DNA from: Theristus sp. LFF4_11 | Taxonomy: Eukaryota; Nematoda; Chromadorea; Monhysterida; Xyalidae | Direction of reading: 5' to 3' | Length of the DNA: 64,000 nucleotides | Assembly (NCBI GenBank): GCA_030248135.1 | Contig: JASANC010003572.1 | Span: forward strand, 1 to 64,000 | Part shown: one piece after another, positions 21,912 through 34,400 of the stretch | Numbering within the stretch: position 1 is the stretch's first letter | How the letters are laid out: every line of letters starts with the position of its first letter | Made by a program: the position numbers and the translations under genes | Notes under the pieces: model-generated | Seen by the model: the letters and a program-made list of their open reading frames with translations, nothing else | What the model was told of the DNA's origin: nothing | The model's database searches: none

Positions 21912-24900
21912 TTATGCCAACAAATCACAAGTGCTCTGTTTTCGCCCCACTCTTGGGAACTGTTCATTTTCAGCCGCAGGAAAGTCGACTTCAATCGATG
22001 GTAGCACTTGCTGTTCGACATATTTGTAACGATGGGCCAGCAACAGAAACACTGCGGTCACTGCAAACATCAGTGCTGCGTAGAAGGACAACTCCCAAAA
22101 CGGATCCGAAATGGCTGCGCTGCCACTGATGCCGCCTGCCAAAAGATTGCCGCATGACACCGTCATCAACCAGACTGCCTGCAAAAAGTGTCATTGTCGT
22201 TGTTAGTTTTTTGGTTTTCAGCCAATCGATCACAACTCCATTGAAAGCCCCCATACTCAGCAACTCAAAAAAGACGTCAAAGAAACTAATATTTTCATCA
22301 CTTCAATGTCGCATGATCACTTGTCATGTTTTTGCTGAACGCAACATGTTATTAATGGTAGGACATGAAACAGAAATATTTATCTCTTTTCATGTCTTGA
22401 TTCAATGTCGCAACATCATCTTAGGGGATGTTGCATGCGACTTTGAATTCCGTATTTCTGTCTCAACCACGCATTTTGTTTCATTTGCGTGATACTGTAT
22501 ATTCTTGCATACAACTACCGTCTGCACATACTGCCGGACTGGTTTCCTCTTTTGTCCTTCTAACGGACCTGCAGAACGGATTTCATGTGTGGTGCTGCTT
22601 GTGAGTAGCTGAATTCCAGTCCAGTGATAGAGATCAACACTTCGGCCAGCGTTATCAAAAACAACTGTGGAATCTGCCAAAGCACTGAAACGTCATTCGG
22701 TGACACCAGTACAGTCGAGGCCACAAAGGCTAAAAATTGAGAAGATTATGTTTTAGTCAAACAGCAACAGTCCGGGGCAAAATCAACGTGAAAGTACATC
22801 CTGAGACATCGGCGACGACCACATGTAGACCACCCGGAGCGGCGTTTATGGCCGATGACTGCACCACTTTGCTGTCCGTCTGATCGGATTCTCCCGTTTC
22901 TAAATCTCGTATGCGCACTTTGATGTCGTGGTTCCCACAGGATAGTTCGAAACAGTAAACGTTTTGCAAGTCCACCTGCAAAAGGACGTGGTCACATAAA
23001 AAACGTGGTCATTTTCTATTTTTTTCAATATCGAACTGCGTACCGGGTGGTGAGCGAGCGCACAGGTTCTTGCACTGATGACGCGCTCGGCACGCAGCAG
23101 CTGCACCTGGCGTTGTGCCCCACCAAGCACCACAACAAGCACACGCAGATAGCCGCCAGACACTTTCTCGGGGTTGTACGCCAGCGACAAACACGATGCA
23201 CTTTACAACAACATACGTTTTTTACCCACTTCAACAATTTTGTCTTTTGTTTGGCTGATTGCTTTGGCTGATATTCTAATTTCTCACCCAGTTGCGTTCT
23301 GATGCAAGACAACAACGTTGCCTTTGCCGCGTTCGCCTGTGCAGTCTTGTTCAAAACCATTCACCAACTGATGCCACCGTAGCACGTTGTTCCCGGCAAA
23401 ATCGTGAAGTGTTTTTGTTTGGAAAGCGTGCACGGATTGGCTAGAGCCAATGGTGTCGTTTCGATTGAACGTGGTCACGTTGTATGGCAACATGTTGACC
23501 ACCGTGAAACGACTGCTGTTCGCTGGCAGTGGCGTCGGCATGGTGCGTGTCACTTCCAGCTGCAAATGCAGGCAGCTTTTGAAATTCAAAACTGAATTCG
23601 CGCAAACGTAACGCTGCAATGCGCTTGGGCAGTCAAATCTCCAGGGCAATAAACTGATTGGCTGCTTCTGGCTCACTGATTGGTCCAATGAGCTCGATGC
23701 AGCCAATCAGCATGCCAGTTTCTAAATGCCAGTACTTTACAGCTTGACTGTGCTGCTGCTGTGGAACCCCATGCCTGCGAACGCGCCCGGCGCCCTGCCA
23801 CAGCTTTCCAAAGAGTGCCACCTGCAACAGCGCGGCGGTGAGAAATGCGGCTGACGCGACGACACAGCCGACGGCCATCTTGCTCAGCGGGGTCAGGCGA
23901 ATGCGACAGCAGCGGTCGATGGCCGGGTAGACGAACGCCTCGAGCACGGGCACCAGCAGCAGAATGAACACCGCATTCCAGGCGGCCATCTGGTCGGGCG
24001 CCACTGTGAAACGCGACACGCGCACATCCATACGACTCGCTTGCAGCACCCACGTGCTGCCCTGCATTCGTTGACGCTGCGTTTTTTTGGTGCACATCGC
24101 CTATCTTGCTGGGTTGGCATTCGCCCGTTCTTGTGAGACTACAGTATGAATGAAAATTTATATCTTAAACATTCAGAACAGTAATGAATTGTCACAATTG
24201 CACCTGTTGATCAAACAACGCCCAGAAGACGACGACCGGGCAGAAGAGCACAATCAGATTCAGCAGGCCACGTACGCCGTCGATCAGCTGCTGACTGTAC
24301 TTCGGCGCCGCGTAGTCCAGCCAGTCCACCCGGTTGTCCCCATCTCTGTCAGTCGATAAGAAACGCTGTCTCAGCGCGTACAGAATGCAGCACACGCTGC
24401 GCCACATCAGGCGACTTCGATTCGGCGGGACACGCGTGTAGAACGCTGCACCGCTTACGAACAGCACCAATGCCAGCAGCATCAACGCGCCTGTGGTGAT
24501 CGCCGATCAACACGGTTGCATTGCTACTATCGTTCTTATTAAACGTGACTCAATATGCGTTTGCACGCACAGATAGAGAAAATGTTTCATGGCTGCGCGG
24601 CAATTTGAAATCAGCAAAACTTAACGTATTCTGACGGCAGATTTGTGCAAGAAACTAATCAGAATCTTTTCTCACAAAATAAATTTATTTTATTTCGTAT
24701 TTGAACTGCGTTCGAGCGCAAAACAACTTTTCAGCTGTGCGGTTTTTCCACACATCATTCAACATTACTCCGCCTCCTTCACACGAAAAGATGATAGTTC
24801 ATTTTGTCAGCTTAGACGTGCACTGGCTGGTTGGTTGAGAGCGTTGGAAACGACTGGTCTAATGGTCTCTGCATTTCTCACCTGGAACACCGAACGCCAG

Positions 24901-26052
24901 CGAGTAGCACGTGGTGGCACCGAAGCACGGATACTGCTTCAGGGCGGGCGTAGTCAGCACGCTCAACAGTGCACCGGCGTTGATCGCAAAATAGAAAAAG
25001 CTGAAATCCATGCAGCACTGCGCAACTCAATCGCCACCCACACTGCATTTGCTGGATTTCAACGTCCCAGAAAAATCGACAATACGTGGTTCAGTGAGTC
25101 AGCAGATTGCACACACCTGAAGAACTGCTCGCGTTCGCGTTGTCGCTCGGCCGGGAACTGATCAGCCGCAAACGCGGACACGCACGGCTTGATGCCGCCG
25201 GTGGCGACCGCAATGACGGCAAGCCCCGTGAAATCCGCCAGGTGACGCCACACTAGTGGCAGCAGTGGCACACCGCCGATAGTGAGCAACACGTGACCGA
25301 ACACGTACGCGATGCTCACGTAGCTGCGCGTTGTGAAAGTGTGTGAACAAGAAAAAAATAAAAACTGAATTTGGACCCGTGAATTGCGAAAATCCACAGC
25401 CTCACAGAATAACACGAAATCGGCCAAAATAGTCGTCAGCGACCACCGAGCCGAACAACGGACTCAAGTAGGCGATGCCGACGAACGTGTGAAACACCAA
25501 CTTTGCCCGTGCGTCGCTCAGCTGGTATTCTTCCACAAGATACCTGCATGCGGGAAAAAAACGTTGATTTGAAAAAAAACACAGCAACCTGAAACCACTC
25601 GGCTTGGAGGGACACACGACAGTTACATTGTCAAAATCGCTCTCATCCCATAGAAACTGAATCGCTCGCAGAATTCGTTGCCCAAAATAAAGTAGACACC
25701 GCGCGGGTAACTGAAGAACGTTGCGAGCGTGCTCGAGCCGCGGCGCGCGTTCGCCTCGTCTGCGTCTGGCACGCGGTACTCGACCTGCGTCAGCGATGGC
25801 CACACTTTCCTTTTTTTAGTTTTTAATTTTCAGCCAATTCTGTTCATGGTGCAGAATTTCATGCATGGTGCATCTTGCTCTTTGTGTGGCTACTTCGGTG
25901 TTTTGCGAGTTGCTTGCATCGTTGGCGACGTCACGTGGCACAGCCAGTTGTCCTCTGTCGTCCACCGAGCGCAATGGCACCGTCTCACTGTTGCGTGCCC
26001 GTGCCGCTGACAGTTTCAGATCGTCATCTTGCTGAACGCGTAACAGATCCAT
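21912..26052 (-). CDS. Proton-coupled oligopeptide transporter, SLC15/POT family
   Basis: SLC15A1/A2-type carriers import di- and tripeptides with protons. The ATG at 26052 (MDLLRV) or 26070 opens a hydrophilic N-terminus. Next come exons with TFFSYPRGVYFILGNEFC then ERFSFYGMRAI (TM1, with the diagnostic ExxER motif, about 25.70-25.63 kb), FHTFVGIAYLSPLFGS (TM2, about 25.49 kb), LAVIAVATGGIKPCVSAF (about 25.22-25.17 kb) and FYFAINAGALLS, the PTR2 signature (about 25.00 kb). LFCPVVVFWALFDQQ lies at about 24.21 kb and SRFTVAPDQMAAWNAVFI at about 24.00-23.95 kb. A long extracellular beta-rich region follows (about 23.70-22.76 kb), then the C-terminal helices (FLITLAEVLISITGLEFSYS, near 22.6 kb) and a last exon from about 22180 ending CDLLA-stop. 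It has all parts expected of an animal PEPT. Paralogue (A1 or A2 type) cannot be decided here. Confidence 0.94.
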
Positions 26053-26070
26053 GGCTGAAAATAGACGCAT

Positions 26071-28098
26071 CAGTTTGTGCTCACTGCAGCATTTGGCTGG
26101 ATCTGAGTTTTCGTGTAGTTCACCAATCCAATCAGCACCGATTAGTTGACGAAATTTAACAGAACATGAAAAAATTTCACCCCGAAGCTTACCGAAGAGC
26201 TGCGCTTGTTGCTTTTACTGATATGATACTCTCTTCATGTTCTTTAATTCTTACATTTCATTGTGTCCGGAAATCCATTTGTTGAAATCTCGTTAGAATT
26301 TCAAAATAAACAAAGTACGCGAGCTAAAACGTCGTTGTTCTGTTTGCGTTCCTGTCACTTCAAATAAATGTCCAAGCGAAACTTGTGAAGTGCCAAATGA
26401 CACACGTTGTTTGGCTTATTTCTGTAAACATTGTTGATCTGCTGAAACTGATGGTTTCCTTTTATACCGAAACGAATGTCTTGAAAAATACGCCAAACCT
26501 GCATCCACTATTTTCCGATCTCAACATGCAACCATTTTCCTCCAAGCGTCTCCCGGAGTCAAATGCTCGTCTCACAATCACGAAAAATCGCCAGCAAAAT
26601 CGCGTGCCGAAAAGCCAAGAAATTGCCGCTAATTCGAATGCTCATCGCATTTTTTCAAACCGACTTTTAATTTTTTTTGTAAAATCTGGCTTGCGTGATC
26701 AGCGACTGTTAGTTGAGCACGGGCAGCTAATCGAATTATCATGCAAAACAAACGCATAACCACTGTTGTGCTTGCGTGCATCTCTGCACCCCACCGTTTT
26801 ATGGTCCATTTCCGTAATAAAGCTCAATCTGAACAAAAACGTTATCGGGTACACTTTGATCTCAAGTTTTATAGGTTTTTGCTAATTTGTTCGCGCACAC
26901 GACTTCATAAACATGTCACAAACCAGTATACCAATATAAACGGCCTTTAAACAGCAACACTAACAGAGCCGATCGCTACTACCGTTAGAAAAACTCAAAA
27001 TGAACCAGCTGACACGCAAAGTACAGGAATTGACAATCTGAAACACGAACGGAACTCATGGCATGCGACTGAAAACGGCGAAACAAAAACCAACCAGAAA
27101 TGAAAAACGAGTCTGAAATGATACAAACAATAATAACCTTTGAAACTTCAATGGCAAATTTCTGTGAAAAAACGTTTGAACATCATCATGATTGAACCGA
27201 AACTGTTTTTGACATAAACATGCCATTTGAACGTTGATCAAGGCTTTCAGTTTGTGCATTTAACCGATTCCAATCAATTTGCGTTACCAGTAGAAAGCAA
27301 GAATCACAAAAATCCAAATCTACGTTTTTTGCCCATGACGAAAGTAAAGTTAACAAAACAGATATTTGTCACACAAAAATAATCGAACACAACAAATCGG
27401 TTTTTTTTCATTCAATACAATTGTAGAAGCGTGTGAAAATTGAAAGAGCCAACAAAAAAGTTAACAACAAAACCGATTCACTGACAATCAATCGTGTCTT
27501 CCGCAAAGTACTCAGTCAGGCAAATAATTTCATCAACGGCTAAGAGTTGCATTCCCGCGCTAACACTTTTTTATATCATAACAAAACAGGGTGGAGTACA
27601 AAAGCGGCAAATCATCTGTGCTGATTTCGAGTTGACGAACATTCACAAAAAAATGAGTTACATGCTCGTAAAGAAAATAGAATGTTCTTCGATGTGTGAA
27701 AAGTTTACGAAAACGTCATGAGTAAAGGAACTGGTGGTAAAAGAACAACATTTCTTCTGTAAAAATCAGACGCAACGCAAACAAAACACAGAAGAAACAG
27801 TTCAACAAACAGGAACAGAAATGGAGAATGAAAAAACCGATTCAACGATCCAACATTATAAAAAAACAGTCGACAGTGAACAACCTGAAAACCACCGGGG
27901 GTCACACGAAATCAACACGGCAGTCATACGCTTATCATTGTCACATTAAAACGCACAGTGAAACACAACAAACAATGCGCTCAAGCTCAACTGATTGGCT
28001 GCCTCAGGGTCACATGACCATACGCAGCATCCAGCCAGCTGGTGGCCCACAAAAGCGTTTGTGTGTGTCCAACTGCATGTTGTATGACATATTTTTTT
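26071..28098. other. Spacer between SLC15 and NUP153
   Basis: No frame or exon chain here resembles a known protein. The stretch next to 26070 should hold the SLC15 promoter. The block 27.97-28.05 kb contains a short CTGATTGGCTGCC-type repeat found elsewhere in the window. Confidence 0.5.
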
Positions 28099-28304
28099 AA
28101 ACGTGTCCCACTGAAATGACGTCATGTGCCGCAAAACATGCGCTTGTCGTTCACAGCAAGCCAGACTTTCCGTTTAGCCAATTTTCTTCCCATAAAGAAA
28201 TGGTGAATGTCGAATCAGTCACACCAAATTGACATTTTCGTATCTGTACTTTGACAAACGGGCGTTTTTAAAGTAAATGACGTCATTTTAGTCTCGACAC
28301 GTTT
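28099..28304. mobile_element. MITE with AACGTGTC...TGACGTCA TIRs, copy 1
   Basis: The left end AAACGTGTCCCACTGAAATG plus ACGTCAT is mirrored by the right end ...ATGACGTCATTTTAGTC and GACACGTTT. A second copy, closely matching throughout, lies at 53063-53225 inside a DNAJC13 intron. This copy has about 40 bp of extra sequence near its left arm. Each arm carries the perfect palindrome TGACGTCA (a CRE-type octamer). Confidence 0.82.
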
Positions 28305-28486
28305 GAATAAATCCACAATACTACAAACATCAACTACAGTCAACCAAAAACAACACATTCTTGTACCGGAGATCAGAACAACATGCAACGAACTAAGTGT
28401 TCGTTAAAGTTTCCTCCTTGTCAACAACACTGCCTTTTCAGCCAGAATTCAAATTCAAATTCAAATGCAAAGCAGCAACCAGTACA

Positions 28487-31400
28487 TCATCTCTTGGCAC
28501 TCCGTCGCTTGGCGTGCACTATTTTGCGTCCACCCATTGGATTCGTACCAGCCGGGCTTCTGTAATGAAAAATACACAAAAAAATGATCGTTGATCGTTT
28601 TAGCTGAAATTTTAGCACAACAAATGGCAACAATATTTCTTTCAGCTGTACGTTTCAGCTCAAGAGATTCCTTCAGTTTGAAATACCAGCCGTTTTCTCT
28701 TCTGACGTTTATCACCGAAAAATTGTCAACAATTACTGCCGCTTTAGTCCCGGAAAAAAGTTGTGACATTTGAAAATTGAATGGGAGGGAGGACAACGCT
28801 TTGCGACGCACGCAAACGGATTGCCGTCGTTGGTGGAATTCGGCAACGCTGCTGCGGTGGTGCCGGGCGGGCCGAACTGAAACGGCTGCTGGCCACCGAC
28901 TGCCGGTGCGCCTGCAACAGACAAAACAAAACTAAGATGAACAAACTGCGAGAAACAAGAGTACTGTGTGTCAGTGAGAACCTACGAAACAACGACGCTG
29001 TCGGCTGTGCCGCCGGTGCCTGCGGTTGAGCGGCTGCAGGTGCAGCAGCAAACTGAAAGCCACTGGTGGCCGTCGCCGCTGGCGCACCGCTGAAGTTGAA
29101 GCCAGCCGACTGCGGCAGTCTCGGCGCGACCGCACCAAACGAAAAGCCACCCGACTTGACGGGTTCCACTGTTTTTGGGGCGGCCATTGGTTGCGCAGCA
29201 AATGCAGCCGGTGCACCGGGCGCAGTGCCCGCTGGTGCGGTCGGCAGAGTGGGCGCGTTGAATGAGAACACTGGTGCGACCGGGTTGGCTGATGACGCAA
29301 CAGCACCAAATGGTGCACTTGTGCGCGAGCTACTGGCAGCCGCGCCGAATGCTGCAGCGAATCAGCTGATTTCACAAAATACACCACAATGGAATCAATG
29401 CATATACCAAAAAATGTTTCTTCGCTCGCATGTTGATCCAATCCAGTGACAAGACAGGGACCAGTGGACTGTGAGCTTTTCAGCAATTCAGTATGCTGCG
29501 TGTTTCGAACAAGTAAAACGCACCGAACACAGGCGCGGTCGCAGTTGCAGTGGTCGTCGTAGCCGTGGAGCCAGCCGAAGCACCAAACAGCAGCGTGGTG
29601 CTTGGAGTGGTCGACACAGTGGTGGTGGCAGGGGTGCTTGTGTTCGTGACAGCCGCTGTTGGCATGCGAAACAGAGACGATGGTGCAGCTGCAGTGGTGC
29701 TCAAAGGCGACGCCGCAAATTCCACTCTGCTTGATGTGGTCAACGTGCCACTCGAGGCAGGCGTTGTCGTCGTCGCCGCTTTTGGGGCAGACAACGAAAA
29801 CAGCGGCTGTGTCGGTTGTGTGGTGGTCACTGAGCTTGTCACGTTCGCAGACACAGTTGACGCCACTGATGACGTCACAGTGGTCGATGCAGCGCTGCTC
29901 AAAGGCTCGCACAGACCAAACGCAAACGGGCTGGCCGTGCACGTGCTTGTGCTGCTGGTGATGGTCGTGGTTGTGGAGCACGTGCTGCTGCCGCTGCCTG
30001 CGGACAGACCGAACAACGAGCTTGAGGTCGCTGTGGACGCAGTGAACTGCTGCGGTTTGAAGGCGGCTGCTGATGACGCTGCACCTGAACAATCGACAAA
30101 CGGCACTGCTTTTTGTTACAGTGAAACGGCGATAAACAAAACGATAGCATTCTTGGTCTAGAGTTGAGCACCGATTATAAATGTTGACATTTGGCAAGAC
30201 ACAACAGCGAACGCACAAGCACAAGTTTCACCTGCACCAGCGTTGCCAGCGGCCTTGGGCGTTTCGCAGGCTGCACATTGCGTCGCGGTTGGCTCGTTTC
30301 TGACCAGGCACGTGTCGCACTCCCATTTCTTAGCACCGTCGGTCGACTGTGTCAACGTTGAGGTTGAGGAAACTGAGAACAATTGGATCAGTTTTCTATC
30401 TCGAAACATTCCGTTTGTTTAAAAAGCAGCGCCAGTTCTTTCAAACTATAGCTGTATCAGCACCTGACGAGCTGGTGTGCAGTACGGAGTTCGTGGCTGC
30501 TGTCGCTGTCGGCGCCTGTGTTCTCTCAGTCTCCCCATTGCGTTTGTCTGCAGTGTCTGCAAAGCGAACCATTTTCTTCGCAGCCGGTGATTCGCCAGCC
30601 GATGAGTCAAACACCGAGTCTTTCACGGTGTTGCTACGGGTGCTCAGTTCAGAGGTGTCCGCTTTGGTCGACTCTTTCGATTTTGCACCGAGACCAAAAG
30701 TAACTGCAAGACAAAGCAGTTTTTTAAGATTTCGACTATTCTTGACAATGAAAATTTGAACAAGTTTTTTTAATTCCATGATAAACTGGCTACGTCGGTT
30801 CTCTCATAGCTGGCACTGAATGTGTCAAAACGATTAGCGGAAATCCAACCCGGGGCAAAGGTGTTGCCGGGGCGTGGCGCCTTGCACAGTTTGCAGTGTG
30901 CCAGCGCGGCCGCGTTCTGCACAAAGCACACGGTGCACGACCAATCAGACGAGTTGCCTGGGTGACCGTTTGCCAGCAACGATGACGTCGATTGCACGGC
31001 GTCGTTGAATCTGCTGAACTGCGATGCGTTTGGTGTGTGCTCCCTGTTGACCGCAGTGCGCGTGACCGCACACGTCGCACAACGCTCCGTCTGCTGAGGC
31101 ACCTTGCATTGCGCGCATGTCCAGCGACCAACGCTGCTGTCTGCTGCAAATCACGTCCGTTACCTCAGTGTCCTGTACTACATTTCTCAACTGCCCTGAA
31201 CAACACAGATCAACTAGTCCAAAAACCAACTCTGTGCAACCGTGCCCCTTGATCTGATTGGACAGCGAGCCCACCAGCTCGTCAAAAATGAACACGACAA
31301 CAAAACAGACGCACCAGCGCTGGCGGTCGTAGGCCGCGTCGCTGCACAGCACGGACACTTGTCATCGGTGACGTCATTGCTTGCCAAACAATCTGCGCAT

Positions 31401-34400
31401 GACCATTTCCCGTCGGCTCGCGTTGTGTTGGTGACTGAAAAATATGGGAAAAACGTGGCACATCGGGGAAAACGACAGACGTTACAACAGTCAATTGCAA
31501 ATGGGGAAATCGTGCATTCGAAGAAAAAAGCAAAACCTTGCATCCCTGACGACTGAGACGTAATGTGGTAACACACAGTTGAGTCTCACTTACGGTTGGA
31601 GATTTGAAAAAAATGTGAAAAAATGCTTCTTCTATTTTGCTCTAAAACCGGATTTTCTTTTTTCCCTGACCCTAGCCAGACCGACGATGGATGCAAAGGC
31701 AAACTTAGCTACCACAAACAGCGATTTTTGAACACACCCAAATTTTGGTTATTTTCTGAAGAGAAACAACTAAGAACGGCCCATTATTCAATTACACGTC
31801 AGAACCTGTCCTGTTTTACTGTTGAAAATGCAATTTTTCCTCTATGAAATAGACAAAATTTCAATAAAACACAATTTGCGCTCTTCTAGTTCACCGTATT
31901 GCTCTGAAAATAGCCTGGCAAATCTCAGCTCGAACAAGCTGACCTGCGGAAACGGGCGGCTTCCAGTGTTTTGGCGTGTCACAGCAGACGCACTCGCTGG
32001 CGGCAGCGCGATTGTGCAGCTTGCACTTGGCACACAGCCATGCGTCCGCTTGTGCTCGCATGCACTTCGAGCACACCGCGCCCAAGCCGACGTTCACCTT
32101 GCAACAGGACGCGCATTGCCAGCTGCCTGCTCGTCGCACATCCGTTACGGCTGATGAAGCTGAAACAAGCAACCATGAGAACACTGAACGCGCGCAACAC
32201 AAACACACTTCAATGCCAGCTTCAATTCAAAAGCACTGCTCTCAGCTAATGAGCGAAATAGCTCACCTTGTGCATCAGTTTCATGATCACCTTGGTCACT
32301 GTTTGACGTGGATGCCGTTGAGTCACTGGAATTGCCGGATTCATTCGAGACGGACGTGGATGTGTCGACGGTTGGCTCGTTTGCTTTGCTGCTCGTTGCC
32401 TCTGCCGAGTCTTTCGTCTGAACAACAACAGCTGCTCTGCCATTTGTGGAGTGATGATGATTGCTTTGTCAAAAAGTCAAGCTCATATTCAAACTTGTTT
32501 ACAAGTACATACAAGCAGTAAAGTGCGTTTCACAAGTTCGTGCAGGCATTTTGAGCGCACGAAATTCTAATGTCCGTGTGGACTTCCCTTGAAAATCAAC
32601 TAGCCAATTGACCCGAGCGTATGTGGCTTAATCAATGCCAAGCTATTTTGGTGAAGTGGCATTGACTTAAAAAGAAAAAACAGTAACGTTTACTGAATAA
32701 TAAACCTGAAGAAAATTTACCTTGTGCTGCCGTTAAGTCGCCTACACAATACAATATTTTTAATGTATTTAAATAAATAAAAAATGCGAAATTTATGATT
32801 TTGCTATTTTTACCCGTTTACCCTAACCGAAGGCAAGCCTTTTTGTAAGTGAAGTAAAATTGAATAAAAAATATAAAAACTAACGGTTTTTTTCATTTAC
32901 CCGTTTTAAAAAGCTAATGCTTTTTTACCCGTTTACCTAAGCCAAGCCCTTTTTTGTAAAGTGAAAATGCGAAGTTTATGATTTTGCTATTTTTCCCCGT
33001 TCACTCTAACCTAAGTCAAGCCTTTTTGTATGTGAAGTAAGATTGAATAAAAACATAAAAACTACCGTTTTTTTCAATTACCCGTTTTAAAAAGCTAATG
33101 CTTCTTTTACCCGTTTACCTAAGCCAAGCCTTTTTTGCAAAGTGAAAATGCGAAGTTTATGATTTTGCTATTTTTACCCGTTCACCCTAACCTAAGTCAA
33201 GCCTTTTTGTAAGTTAAGTAAGATTGAATAAAAAATACAAAAAATTAACGGTTTTTTCATTAAAAATACCCGTTTTAAAAAGCTAATGCTTCTTTTTCCC
33301 GGTTACCCTAACATAAGCCAAGCCTTTTTTCTCAAGTGAAAATGAATAGAAGAAACAAAAAAGTGACGTTTATAATTTCGTTTTGCAGTCATTGCTTCTT
33401 TTTACCCGTTTACCCCAACATGACCCAAAAATTTTGCAAAGTGAAAATGAATGGTAAATACCATTTCGACCCAATTAAAAACTAACTTTTTTCAGAGACG
33501 GTTTTGTTACATCTTTCGCAGTCGCTCGTCAAGTTTTGAGCAGCAACAATTGCCAGTTGCCCATCGTGCGTTACGTTGAAATTATCGCTCATAACCATGG
33601 AGTATCAATTTGAAAATGAAACATGGAGTATCAATTTCAATGAAATTTACTTGTTTTGAATCCAAAGTGCAACTTGCAATGCCGATGTCGATGTGCGTTT
33701 TGCAACCCGATTTTTAAAAACAAAAAATTTCAAACTTTTTTCAAAGACGGTTTTGTTACATCTTTCCCAGTCGATCATCAAGTTTTGATCAGCCACGCTT
33801 CCATTTGCCTATGCTGCGCTGAACTGTCTCTGTTGACCAAAGAGTATCATGATGACTCCAGCTATGAAGAGCGACGTTTTGAGAAAACAATCTCAACTGG
33901 CATTAATAAAAAAATAGGTTAAGGAAATTGAGATGGAGTTGTCTTAAGTAGCAAAAAAGGGCGCCAATTCAAAATGCAAAAAAGTGCCACGCACAGACAC
34001 TTTGTAAATTTAATAATATAGACTAGCCTATTGACCCGAGCGTATGTGGGTTAATCAATGCCAAGCCTTTTTGGTGAAGTGGCATTGACTTAGAAAGAAA
34101 AAACAGTAACGTTTACTGAATAATAACCCTGAAGAAAATTTACCTTGTGCTACCGTGAAGTCGCCTACAATACAATATTTTTAATGTATTTAAATAAATA
34201 AAAAATGCGAAGTTTATGATTTTGCTATTTTTACCCGTTTACCCTAACCGAAGGCAAGCCTTTTTGTATGTGAAGTAAAATTGAATAAAAAATATAAAAA
34301 CTAACGTTTTTTTTCATTTACCCGTTTTAAAAAGCTAATGCTTTTTTACCCGTTTACCTAAGCCAAGCCTTTTTTGTAAAGTGAAAATGCGAAGTTATTG

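Noticed and set aside
28971..30224. 417-codon minus-strand open frame rich in Cys/His
   Set aside because: It lies in another frame over the Ser/Thr-rich FG region of NUP153, whose own frame gives F-x-F-G motifs; the long frame is a by-product of repetitive codons.
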